A stretch of DNA of 7,012 nucleotides from Gammaproteobacteria bacterium. Lineage in GTDB: Bacteria; Pseudomonadota; Gammaproteobacteria; Arenicellales; JAOTYS01. The position numbers were made by a program, and so were the translations under genes. The stretch covers positions 1 to 7,012 of the forward strand of contig JAOTYS010000248.1 in assembly GCA_029861795.1 (NCBI GenBank), written 5' to 3'. The notes under the pieces are model-generated. The model searched no databases. It was not told the DNA's origin and saw nothing but the letters and a program-made list of their open reading frames with translations. Positions 1 to 6,307 of this stretch are shown in pieces. The first letter of the stretch is position 1. Each line of letters begins with the position of its first letter.

Positions 1-183
1 AATGGCCTGTGTCGCTCGCAGTGCCCGCGCGCCCGCAGCATTACTTGTGCCCTATAGACAAGAAGAGCGCTAGCTACCAAGATGATTTGTGTATGCTAGC
101 TGAGAGGCATGAAGTTTAGTCAGGCAGCGATGCACTGGTAGATGTAGATGAGAGAAGTCTAAACTAGATAGAGGAAAATGACG
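1..183. other. Leader upstream of creatinase, no gene recognised
   Basis: No complete gene is recognisable here. One plus-strand frame is open from the window edge to a TAG at 117-119 and could be the end of an upstream gene, but its translation resembles nothing I know. Two copies of GCTAGCT lie at 69-75 and 95-101, 26 bases apart. GCTAGC is a palindrome, so these could be paired protein-binding half-sites, although a six-base palindrome recurs easily by chance. I see no convincing -35/-10 pair. Confidence 0.4.
171..176 (+). promoter_or_regulatory. Ribosome binding site that decides the creatinase start
   Basis: GAGGAA lies only 1-2 bases before the first ATG (178), which is too close, but about 8 bases before the in-frame ATG at 184. 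This spacing favours 184 as the true start. Protein alignment with P. putida creatinase agrees. Confidence 0.7.
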
Positions 184-1392
184 ATGGAGATGCCGCAGCT
201 TATTGAAATCAACAACGGCACGCCGCCAAAGCCCACGTTCTCACAGGAGGAGATGGCCGCGCGGGTGAGCAAGCTTAGAAAACATATGCTCGAGACTGAT
301 GTCGAGACGGTAATTTTAACTTCCATCCACAATATCAACTATTTTGGAGATTTTGTTTACTGCTCCTTTGGCCGTCCCTACGGCCTAGTGGTAACCCCTG
401 ACAAATTGACATCTGTGAGCGCCAATATCGACGGTGGTCAGCCATGGCGTCAGACTTTCGGTCACGACAATCTGGTTTATACCGATTGGCAGCGTGATAA
501 CTATTTTCGCGCCATCCAGAAGCTGGTACCCAACAAGGGTAGGGTGGGAATTGAATTCGACCATGTAACCTTGGAACGACGGCAGAAATTTGAAGATGCG
601 CTACCTGATGTGGAATTTGTAGACGTTGGTGTGCCCACCATGAGCATGCGTATGATCAAATCAAAGGAGGAGCAAGCGCTGATTCGCCAAGGGGCGCGTA
701 TCAGCGATATTGGCGGTGCTGCCTGCACCGAAGCAATTGCCGAAGGCGTGTCGGAGTACGAGGTCGCGCTACACTCAACCCAGGCCATGGTGCGGGCGAT
801 AGCCAAAACTTATCCCCACACGGAATTAATGGACACTTGGACTTGGTTTCAATCCGGTATTAATACGGATGGGGCTCACAATCCCGTGACCACACGTCGT
901 GTTCAGAAAGGGGACATATTAAGTCTCAACTGTTTCTCGATGATCTCGGGCTATTATCAGGCGCTGGAGCGTACGCTGTTTTTCGATCATTGCACGGACT
1001 GCGAATTGGAGATTTGGCAGATCAACTGTGAGGTGCACCGAAAAGGACTCAGCCTTATCAAGCCAGGCGTGCGTTGTATGGATGTCGCGGCGGAGCTTAA
1101 CGAGATCTATCTGACGCACGATTTGTTGCAATACCGAACTTTTGGCTATGGCCATTCGTTTGGCTCGCTATGTCATTACTACGGCAGGGAGGCAGGGCTG
1201 GAGGTCCGGGAAGATATTGAAACGGTTCTTGAACCCGGTATGGTAGTGTCCATGGAGCCCATGATTATGTTGCCTGAGGGCTTGGACGGTGCGGGCGGAT
1301 ACCGCGAGCATGACATCCTAATTGTGACGGAAAACGGTAACGAAAACATTACCCGCTTTCCGTTCGGACCGGAGTACAACATCATCACCTAA
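184..1392 (+). CDS. Creatinase (creatine amidinohydrolase)
   Basis: Cytoplasmic enzyme that hydrolyses creatine to sarcosine and urea (EC 3.5.3.3). It belongs to the M24 'pita-bread' fold, but creatinases work without metal. The sequence follows remembered P. putida creatinase closely along its whole length, including HNINY, SFGRPY, NIDGGQPWR, YTDWQRDNYF, the segment from MDTWTWFQSG to AHNPVTT, YGHSFG and EPGMVVSMEPM. Starting at 184 gives 402 residues and puts Arg64, His232 (the catalytic base), Glu262, Arg335 and Glu358 at the P. putida numbers. The other in-frame ATG at 178 adds two residues and has a poorly spaced ribosome site. No creatininase, sarcosine oxidase or transporter is visible beside it, so partners must lie elsewhere. 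Both creatinase and allantoicase release urea, which fits its place near the urate genes. A different guanidino substrate is possible but unlikely given the conserved active site. Confidence 0.93.
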   Translation: MEMPQLIEINNGTPPKPTFSQEEMAARVSKLRKHMLETDVETVILTSIHNINYFGDFVYCSFGRPYGLVVTPDKLTSVSANIDGGQPWRQTFGHDNLVYTDWQRDNYFRAIQKLVPNKGRVGIEFDHVTLERRQKFEDALPDVEFVDVGVPTMSMRMIKSKEEQALIRQGARISDIGGAACTEAIAEGVSEYEVALHSTQAMVRAIAKTYPHTELMDTWTWFQSGINTDGAHNPVTTRRVQKGDILSLNCFSMISGYYQALERTLFFDHCTDCELEIWQINCEVHRKGLSLIKPGVRCMDVAAELNEIYLTHDLLQYRTFGYGHSFGSLCHYYGREAGLEVREDIETVLEPGMVVSMEPMIMLPEGLDGAGGYREHDILIVTENGNENITRFPFGPEYNIIT

Positions 1393-1629
1393 TGAGAAGC
1401 ATTTTGGTGTGTTCCATGGGTGTCATAGCTAACAGGATTGGTTCCTTCGTTACACGACATATGCCTCAGGATGACATTTTCAGGAAACAAGAGGGGATTC
1501 ATCATCGGCGTTAACAAGTAGTTTCTAGTCGCGACAGCATTGGGTTAACATAGGGTATGTATTCTCCTCCGATTCCACATCAAGGTCTCGGCGAAACCTT
1601 AGGTCCATCGGCCACGTCTAATCGTTTAG
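1393..1629. other. Intergenic spacer, no gene seen
   Basis: This 237-base spacer lies between creatinase and the unknown exported protein. I see no clear intrinsic terminator. Two TTAACA hexamers (1511-1516 and 1545-1550) resemble -35 boxes, but neither has a good -10 at the right distance. The downstream gene may be transcribed separately from somewhere here. Confidence 0.4.
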
Positions 1630-2199
1630 ATGAAGAGTAACGCGATGCGAATCAAAGCAGTGATGGCAGTGCTCGGACTCTGTCTAGTTGCAACACTGGG
1701 ATTTATTTTTGTGCAGTCGGCAACGGCAACCACACACACCATTGAGCCGTTTTTCGGCGACTATATAGGAGAAGCCACATTCACTGATGAGGGTATCGAG
1801 TACAAACGTGACCTGGGTGTGTCGATAAGCAAGACTAAGAAAGGCTTTAGGGTCGTTTGGAAAACCACCACCCACAAGCCGAACGGGGGGGGTAAGACAA
1901 AGACTTACGACATCGACTTCATTCCAACGAAACGCGACAATGTGTATTCATCGGCGATGAAGACCAATGTGTTCGGCGGGCGCACTGCGCTAGATCCGTT
2001 GGAGGGTGATCCCTATGTGTGGGCACGGATCACCGATGATACGCTCACTGTATTTGCGCTGATAGTCACAGAAGAGGGTGGCTACGAGATGCAAGTGTAT
2101 GACCGTACACTTGCACCGGATGGACTGGATCTGAAATTTTCACGAAACCGAAACGGCAAGAATTTGAGGTTGATCGAGGCACGTCTAAAGAGACTTTAG
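1630..2199 (+). CDS. Exported or membrane-anchored protein of unknown function
   Basis: I do not recognise a named family. From the ATG at 1630 the protein has 189 residues. It begins with a short basic region (KSNAMRIK) and a hydrophobic stretch at about residues 11-29, followed by SATATTHT. This is a signal peptide with likely cleavage near residues 31-33, or an N-terminal anchor. The mature part is beta-rich in appearance: an EPFFGDYIGEA opening, an RDLGVSIS...GFRVVW stretch, and a basic C-terminus ending in LKRL. It has no cysteine after the signal region and no catalytic motif I can name. A compact beta-barrel or lipocalin-like fold is possible but unproven. The in-frame ATG at 1645 (residue 6) has GAAGAG seven bases upstream, whereas 1630 has no visible ribosome site, so 1645 may be the real start. 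The flanking genes give no clear hint of function. Confidence 0.75.
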   Translation: MKSNAMRIKAVMAVLGLCLVATLGFIFVQSATATTHTIEPFFGDYIGEATFTDEGIEYKRDLGVSISKTKKGFRVVWKTTTHKPNGGGKTKTYDIDFIPTKRDNVYSSAMKTNVFGGRTALDPLEGDPYVWARITDDTLTVFALIVTEEGGYEMQVYDRTLAPDGLDLKFSRNRNGKNLRLIEARLKRL

Positions 2200-2313
2200 C
2201 TAGCTTTTACGGAGGCGGTTTCGGGGGAGACTATTTCGGGGCTGTAACGGGCAAAGCTTTCAATATGATGGCAACTGCCAAGTTACGTCCTGCCTGCTCA
2301 TTCTGTTTCTCGA
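2200..2313. other. Spacer between convergent genes
   Basis: The unknown exported protein (+) and a deaminase (-) converge here, so transcription ends would be expected. The only small dyad seen is TGGCA-AC-TGCCA at 2269-2280. It has no T-run and a two-base loop, so it is a poor terminator. No gene is apparent. Confidence 0.4.
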
Positions 2314-2784
2314 TCACACTTGTTCGTTACCGGCGATGTCTTCGAACCAGATGTCAGGACGTTCACGGATGAATCTGGCCATCAGTTGGGTACATTTTGC
2401 ATCGTCTAACACCACCACCTCCACACCCCGCTCGGTGAGGAATTCGATGTTTCCCGGAAAGTTCTTGTTTTCACCGATGACGAGTCGTTTGATTCCAAAG
2501 TGGAGAATTGCGCCAGTACACATCATGCATGGACTGAGGGTTGTGTATAGATCTATATCGCGATAGTCATCGCGTATTCCTGCATTGAGTAAACAGTCTG
2601 TTTCGCCGTGAGATATCGGATCGTCATGCTGCACTCGGCGATTGTGGCCGCGAGCGATGAGCTTGTCGTCTTTCGACATCACACACCCGACGGGAACACC
2701 GCCTTCGGCATATCCCTGCGCGGCTTCTTCATAGGCGAGCTTCATAAACATATGGTCCATTTCAGTTGCTTGCCTTTTGGCCAT
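2314..2784 (-). CDS. Cytosine deaminase-like zinc deaminase (Fcy1 type), paralogue A
   Basis: Small cytoplasmic zinc enzyme of the cytidine/deoxycytidylate deaminase fold, 156 residues against about 158 for yeast cytosine deaminase. His59-Gly-Glu61 and Pro85-Cys86-Met-Met-Cys89 supply the zinc ligands and the proton-shuttling glutamate, equivalent to yeast His62, Glu64, Cys91 and Cys94. Substrate-contacting residues of the yeast enzyme are also matched: Asn48 (yeast Asn51), Phe109 (Phe114), and the C-terminal ERPDIWFEDI with Trp146 and Asp149 (Trp152 and Asp155). Cytosine to uracil plus ammonia is therefore the leading guess. This type differs from the large amidohydrolase CodA usual in bacteria. 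Some cytosine deaminases also act on creatinine, which is notable with creatinase nearby. It follows its paralogue after four bases (TGA-GTTA-ATG), with GGAG eight bases before the ATG inside the upstream gene, implying coupled translation. Isocytosine, guanine or a pterin are alternative substrates. Confidence 0.85.
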   Translation of the reverse strand: MAKRQATEMDHMFMKLAYEEAAQGYAEGGVPVGCVMSKDDKLIARGHNRRVQHDDPISHGETDCLLNAGIRDDYRDIDLYTTLSPCMMCTGAILHFGIKRLVIGENKNFPGNIEFLTERGVEVVVLDDAKCTQLMARFIRERPDIWFEDIAGNEQV

Positions 2785-2788
2785 TAAC

Positions 2789-3226
2789 TCAACTCCGAGC
2801 TTTCTGTTTGGCGTAGTCTTTCATAAGATCAACGCATTCCTGGTCATCTAACAGTACGACTTCTACACCTTTGTCTGAAAGTAACGCGATCTCTCCTGGG
2901 AAATCTTGATCCTCTCCAACCACCACTCGTGCGATGCCGAATTGCAGAATTGTCCCAGCACACATCATGCATGGACTCAATGTCGTGTAGAGGGAGAGCT
3001 CGCCGTAGTTTGATCGACGCCCCGCACGGCGTATGCAGTCCATCTCTGCATGGGCGATGGGGTCCCCATCTTGCGCTGCACGATTTCGCCCACGACTCAA
3101 GACGTTGCCACCAAGCGCCAATACCGCACCGACCGGGAGGCCACCTTCGGCCTCGCCCAGCCGTGCCTGTTCCAGGGCGAGTTTGATCAGTCGCCGATCA
3201 TCCTCACGCGCCGTAGCAAAGGGCAT
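2789..3226 (-). CDS. Cytosine deaminase-like zinc deaminase, paralogue B lacking the C-terminal tail
   Basis: Second zinc deaminase of the same fold, first in the minus-strand pair. From the ATG at 3226 it has 145 residues and aligns without gaps to paralogue A, with about 71 of 145 identical positions by hand count. The zinc site is complete and identically numbered: His59-Ala-Glu61, and Cys86 and Cys89 in PCMMC. Asn48 and Phe109 are kept. It ends at KDYAKQKARS, so the Trp and Asp of the WFEDI tail that closes over cytosine in the yeast enzyme are absent, and it has HAE instead of HGE. A different or wider base specificity is inferred. The frame stays open upstream to a GTG at 3325 (178 residues), but those 33 residues match nothing in paralogue A and cover a strong inverted repeat, so 3226 is preferred. 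The ribosome site before 3226 is weak, leaving the start somewhat uncertain. Confidence 0.82.
   Translation of the reverse strand: MPFATAREDDRRLIKLALEQARLGEAEGGLPVGAVLALGGNVLSRGRNRAAQDGDPIAHAEMDCIRRAGRRSNYGELSLYTTLSPCMMCAGTILQFGIARVVVGEDQDFPGEIALLSDKGVEVVLLDDQECVDLMKDYAKQKARS
2793..2796 (-). promoter_or_regulatory. Ribosome binding site of deaminase A, inside the end of deaminase B
   Basis: On the minus strand GGAG lies eight bases before the ATG at 2784, within the last codons of the upstream deaminase. With only four bases between stop and start, the two are very probably co-transcribed and translationally coupled. Confidence 0.65.
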
Positions 3227-3307
3227 TGCACCAGTCCACGTTACCTTCACATGGCCGTGCAGTTTAGCATGTTGCGCTCCACATATTCTTGTTGCACTCT
3301 GGCAAAA

Positions 3308-3324
3308 TGCCGACAACGTCGGCA
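3308..3324 (-). repeat. Perfect 17-base inverted repeat; operator or terminator-like hairpin
   Basis: The arms TGCCGAC and GTCGGCA are perfectly complementary around a three-base loop. Read on the minus strand, the stem is followed at once by TTTTG, giving a weak intrinsic-terminator look about 80 bases before deaminase B. A competing small stem GGCA-TTT-TGCC overlaps its 3' arm. On the plus strand it overlaps the position of the -35 for the extended -10 at 3342-3350, where a repressor site would be effective. Confidence 0.5.
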
Positions 3325-3341
3325 CCGAATCGGCGTTTGGA

Positions 3342-3350
3342 TGTTATTAT
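3342..3350 (+). promoter_or_regulatory. Possible extended -10 promoter for the phosphoribosyltransferase
   Basis: TGTTATTAT matches the extended -10 form TGnTATAAT with one mismatch. The -35 region is poor, which extended -10 promoters tolerate. Transcription would begin near 3357, about 60 bases before the start codon. Confidence 0.4.
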
Positions 3351-3403
3351 GTGGCCGATGCCACGACGACGGGCTAAGTCATTTCTTAAGTTGACATATC
3401 TAC

Positions 3404-3407
3404 GGAG
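3404..3407 (+). promoter_or_regulatory. Ribosome binding site of the phosphoribosyltransferase
   Basis: GGAG lies 12 bases before the ATG at 3420, slightly far but the only purine-rich match. Confidence 0.5.
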
Positions 3408-3419
3408 ATTTAGATTCCG

Positions 3420-3986
3420 ATGGCTGAAAAGCAATTCATCAGTGCACAGGAACTGTTGGAAGATTCGTTTAGGCTGGGACTTAGAATCTTAGAGAGCGAT
3501 TTCCGACCGAATTTCATCGTCGGAGTGTGGCGGGGTGGGACACCCGTGGGTATCGCCGTGCAAGAGTTATTGGATTATTTTGGCGTGAAGACCGATCACA
3601 TTTCTATCCGGACATCTTCCTACAGCGGAATCGACGAGCGCGATACCCATGTGCGGGTACACGGTCTGGGTTACTTGATCGATAACATGAACGCAGAGGA
3701 TGGTTTGCTAATCGTGGATGATGTCTATGACACAGGGCTTAGTATCAAATCCATTGTCGAAGAGTTGGGACTAAGGGGTCGACGTAACACACCCGATGAT
3801 ATCAGGGTTGCGACGACATATTATAAACCTCGGAACAATCGTACCGATCGTGTCCCCGATTACTATATTCACAAAACGGATAAATGGCTGATCTTCCCCC
3901 ATGAACTTGATGGACTGAGCCGAGAGGAAATCTTACAGAACAAACTTGGTTTCAGAGATTTGCTGGAGGAATTCGGTGCCTTATAG
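3420..3986 (+). CDS. Type I phosphoribosyltransferase, probably purine base specific
   Basis: Cytoplasmic enzyme of 188 residues that should transfer ribose 5-phosphate from PRPP to a base. The PRPP-binding signature LLIVDDVYDTGLSI is at residues 96-109, with the double Asp at 100-101 and Asp-Thr-Gly at 104-106. WRGG at 37-40 forms the pyrophosphate loop region, and the flexible loop probably spans about 63-78. A late aromatic segment (YYIHKTDKWLIFPHE, 148-162) resembles the region where hypoxanthine or xanthine phosphoribosyltransferases stack the base, and also predicted enzymes of the Hpt1-like group. The length fits these families. It lacks features that would mark it as an orotate or uracil enzyme, but substrate cannot be fixed by eye. 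It faces away from the deaminase pair, so the deaminases might make the base it salvages, or it might recover hypoxanthine or xanthine before oxidation to urate. Confidence 0.85.
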   Translation: MAEKQFISAQELLEDSFRLGLRILESDFRPNFIVGVWRGGTPVGIAVQELLDYFGVKTDHISIRTSSYSGIDERDTHVRVHGLGYLIDNMNAEDGLLIVDDVYDTGLSIKSIVEELGLRGRRNTPDDIRVATTYYKPRNNRTDRVPDYYIHKTDKWLIFPHELDGLSREEILQNKLGFRDLLEEFGAL

Positions 3987-4011
3987 TATCTGGTCAAGGC
4001 AGTGGTGCCCT

Positions 4012-5220
4012 CTAGTCGGGTTCGATTTGAGCACCCTCGGCAATCCATTTGCCTAGTATCTCTCGCTCCTCTGGAGTCATTCCGGTGGTATTTCCTAGGG
4101 GCATTGATTGTGACGCGACTGCCCGGAGGTTGATCTGCGCCGCCTGATTCCTAATCTGCTCTGCGGTGTCGAATTTCGCACCTGCGGGCGCTGCGCTAAA
4201 ACGGTCGTCCGTCGGATTTTGTGAGTGGCACGAGACGCAGCGGTTATTGATGATGGTGTGGACATCGGTAAAGCCGACTCGATTGTCATTCACGAGATTA
4301 CTTTTCAGCGAGAGGAAGCTAGACGGCGATGCAGTCACCATCGCCAAGGCAATCAGACCCATCGCAGCGGCGGGCAGTAGCCAGGGGTGACGATGGCCTT
4401 TGTTTTTCAGGTTGAAGGAGTGCCTTACTCCAACGCCGATCAGCGTTAGTCCTACTAGGATCAACCAGTTGTATCGGTGTGAGTAGGTGCTAGGAAAATG
4501 GTTGCTGATCATGATGAACAGCACCGGCAGTGTCATATAGTTGTTGTGGATAGACCGCTGTTTGGCCTTGGCACCCAGGGCGGCGTCCGGCGCTACGCCT
4601 TTTTTGGTGGCGGCCACCAGTTGACTTTGGGAGGGGATAATGATTGCCAAAACATTGGCGACCATAAGGGTACCTAGCATGGCGCCAACATGAATAAAGG
4701 CCGCGCGTGCACTGAACACTTGGCTCAAACCGAAGGCCACGGCGGTGGTCGCTAGCAACGCGATTAGGGCAAAGCGTGTTGGGTTGTCCCCGACGGCTGA
4801 CTTGCATAGCTGGTCGTACACTAGCCATGATCCTATTAGCACACCAATACCTAGTGTAATAGCGACCCAAGTGGGGATATTTGCAACCTCTGGGTCCACC
4901 AAGTAGATGTCGGCACCAAGGTAATAGATGATTACCAGCAGTGCGAATCCGCTAAGCCAAGTGGAGTAGGCTTCCCATTTGAACCAATGCAAGGTACTGG
5001 GAAGGCGGTCCGGCGCGACTTGATATTTTTCTATCTGGTAGAAACCGCCGCTATGCACTAACCACAATTCGCCCTCTACACCCTTCTTGGTTTGCACCGG
5101 CGCAGCGAGATGACTGTCTAGCCAGTTGAAGAAAAACGAGGTGCCAATCCAAGCAATGCCAACAATAAGGTGAACCCAGCGGACCGTTAAATTAATCCAC
5201 TCGCTTAGATGTGGGTCCAC
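4012..5220 (-). CDS. puuD: Membrane urate hydroxylase with C-terminal cytochrome c domain
   Basis: Inner-membrane enzyme that converts urate to 5-hydroxyisourate, replacing soluble uricase. The 402 residues begin with the family's characteristic WINL-RW-H-GIAWIGTSFFFNWLD region (8-35), followed by HWFKWEAY (78-85). About eight hydrophobic spans are visible, near 12-33, 88-107, 116-136, 148-168, 173-195, 226-240, 251-268 and 280-298. The tail from about 312 is a cytochrome c domain: Cys328-Val-Ser-Cys331-His332 binds haem covalently, and Met373 in SQSMPLGN is the likely distal ligand. In this family electrons are thought to pass to the respiratory chain instead of making hydrogen peroxide directly. 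The start is a GTG at 5220, giving VDPHLSEW, which fits the family N-terminus; the ribosome site is weak. It lies 28 bases after alc on the same strand, so the two are probably one operon. Length and domains appear complete. Confidence 0.93.
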   Translation of the reverse strand: MDPHLSEWINLTVRWVHLIVGIAWIGTSFFFNWLDSHLAAPVQTKKGVEGELWLVHSGGFYQIEKYQVAPDRLPSTLHWFKWEAYSTWLSGFALLVIIYYLGADIYLVDPEVANIPTWVAITLGIGVLIGSWLVYDQLCKSAVGDNPTRFALIALLATTAVAFGLSQVFSARAAFIHVGAMLGTLMVANVLAIIIPSQSQLVAATKKGVAPDAALGAKAKQRSIHNNYMTLPVLFIMISNHFPSTYSHRYNWLILVGLTLIGVGVRHSFNLKNKGHRHPWLLPAAAMGLIALAMVTASPSSFLSLKSNLVNDNRVGFTDVHTIINNRCVSCHSQNPTDDRFSAAPAGAKFDTAEQIRNQAAQINLRAVASQSMPLGNTTGMTPEEREILGKWIAEGAQIEPD

Positions 5221-5248
5221 GTTGACAGTCGATCTCTGCAGTCTGTGC

Positions 5249-6244
5249 CTAACCGAGGTGGCCGAATACTCTTATTCTGCTAACACCACCATCCGGGAAG
5301 ATGTTGAAGCGGACGTGGGTAATAGCTCCAATATCCTGAATTTCGGTTTCGAAAAAATGTTGTCTATCCATCTGGAGTTTCTGCTCAGGAAGCAGTGTGT
5401 CCCATGAAGTACTTTGGCCGACTATGGTATCCAGATCTCCGGTGGTAACGCGCGCGGCTTGTACCGAACACCGATCGGGATAATTGCCTTTGAAGTTAGC
5501 AGTGTCTACTTCGATCCGCTTCACAATGCCTACGTGTCCCAACGCAAGAATTGCCCAGTCGTGACCGGGTTCTCGGCGGCGTCGCGTCTCCCATCCGTCG
5601 CCCATGTTGATGCCTCTGCCTGGCGCAATCAGATTTTCGATTGAACCGAAGTGCATGTCGTTGCAGGTAAGCGCGCGACCGCCGTGTTCCATCGCCGCCA
5701 AATCAAGTAAATCCGATTTATCATACCGGTTCCAGTCACAATAGACCTCGCCATATACTCGAAGACGTGCCACGCCGCCGTCCGGATAGATGTTGAGGCG
5801 TACGTGTGACCAGGGCCGTGAGTCCTCAACTTCAAAGCGATTATGAGTGTCAGCTTCAATAACTGCACGTGCGACCAGTTCCACCCATTGTGTGTCTGCG
5901 CTTGGGTCGGCATCGCTGCAGCATGCGTCTAACGATGCGTGTGGGGGATGGTTTCCGATGAAATGAGTGGTGTCGATATCGATAGCCTTGATCGAACCAG
6001 GATGACCCAAGCGCACAATGCAATGGTCGTGCCCCGGAGTGCGTTTGCGGCGTGATTCCCATCCGTCCATCCATTTGCCGTGGTCGTCAAATTTGTCGGG
6101 AATAAAAATAGGAGGGTCGGGTTTAATGAGCCGCTCCTTGAGAGCAAAAAAGTCGTCCGTCGTCGAGATCACCTCCGCGCCCAGTCGGGGTTGGGCAAGG
6201 TTGATCCACTGTTCCGAAAGATTCTGGATAGAGTCCTTTGACAT
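5249..6244 (-). CDS. alc: Allantoicase
   Basis: Hydrolyses allantoate to ureidoglycolate and urea (EC 3.5.3.4) in the cytoplasm. The family's two homologous halves are clear. Numbered from a GTG at 6280, the first has GKWMDGWESRRKR-PGHD (69-85), a DIDTTHFIGNHP stretch (101-112) and a RLNIYPDGGVARLRVYG strand (161-177). The second has GDGWETRRRREPGHD (227-241), EVDTANFKGNYP (257-268) and RFNIFPDGGVSRIRVFG (324-340). The frame is open to the GTG at 6280 (343 residues), but the ATG at 6244 (MSKDSIQN, 331 residues) matches usual allantoicase length and N-terminus. The GTG also overlaps a possible -10 box, so 6244 is preferred. It precedes puuD by 28 bases and is divergent from the hydroxyisourate hydrolase gene. 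Its substrate would come from an allantoinase that is not in this window. Confidence 0.93.
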   Translation of the reverse strand: MSKDSIQNLSEQWINLAQPRLGAEVISTTDDFFALKERLIKPDPPIFIPDKFDDHGKWMDGWESRRKRTPGHDHCIVRLGHPGSIKAIDIDTTHFIGNHPPHASLDACCSDADPSADTQWVELVARAVIEADTHNRFEVEDSRPWSHVRLNIYPDGGVARLRVYGEVYCDWNRYDKSDLLDLAAMEHGGRALTCNDMHFGSIENLIAPGRGINMGDGWETRRRREPGHDWAILALGHVGIVKRIEVDTANFKGNYPDRCSVQAARVTTGDLDTIVGQSTSWDTLLPEQKLQMDRQHFFETEIQDIGAITHVRFNIFPDGGVSRIRVFGHLG

Positions 6245-6279
6245 TAGCGGTTTTGTTCGCCAGTACTGATATGCCGACA

Positions 6280-6307
6280 CTTATAGGCAGAGAAACCGTT
6301 GCGGCAA
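6280..6307 (-). promoter_or_regulatory. Possible promoter of alc-puuD
   Basis: On the minus strand TTGCCG (6307-6302) and TATAAG (6285-6280) are separated by 16 bases, matching the sigma-70 consensus at 4 of 6 and 5 of 6 positions. Transcription would begin near 6273, leaving a leader of about 30 bases before the ATG at 6244. Confidence 0.35.

Larger units (their letters stand above)
3227..3419. promoter_or_regulatory. Structured divergent spacer between deaminases and phosphoribosyltransferase
   Basis: This 193-base spacer must hold the promoters of both divergent units. It contains three inverted repeats: 3308-3324 (7-base arms, 3-base loop), 3351-3364 (GTGGC/GCCAC, 4-base loop), and ATCGGC at 3329-3334 pairing with GCCGAT at 3354-3359. 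The last cannot form together with the second. CCGA/TCGG words recur five times between 3309 and 3359. For the plus strand, TGTTATTAT at 3342-3350 is a good extended -10. The arrangement could be an operator, an attenuator or both; the sequence alone does not decide. Confidence 0.5.

Noticed and set aside
69..101. Paired GCTAGCT motifs as a specific operator
   Set aside because: The motif is short and also occurs near 2199-2206 without regulatory context, so chance is likely.
1630..1725. Lipoprotein signal in the exported protein
   Set aside because: The single cysteine (residue 17 or 18, within the hydrophobic core) is preceded by leucine instead of a small residue, so there is no lipobox.
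2193..2370. Glycine/tyrosine-rich frame running past the end of the exported protein, suggesting a frameshifted extension
   Set aside because: There is no slippery site or start codon, the regular C-terminus looks complete, and the frame runs into the antisense of the deaminase gene.
3227..3325. N-terminal extension of deaminase B from a GTG at 3325
   Set aside because: The 33 extra residues have no counterpart in the neighbouring paralogue, the family is normally about 145-160 residues, and the stretch contains a perfect inverted repeat.
3391..3396. Perfect TTGACA as a -35 box for the phosphoribosyltransferase
   Set aside because: No -10 lies at the right distance, and transcription would begin inside the coding region.
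5222..5644. Plus-strand open frames opposite allantoicase
   Set aside because: They lie antisense to a clear, conserved gene, and their translations resemble no known protein.
5249..6244. Internal duplication in allantoicase as a recent event
   Set aside because: Two homologous halves are a general feature of allantoicases, and the halves here are well diverged.
6245..6280. N-terminal extension of allantoicase from a GTG at 6280
   Set aside because: There is no ribosome site, the family start fits the ATG at 6244, and the GTG overlaps a possible -10 box.
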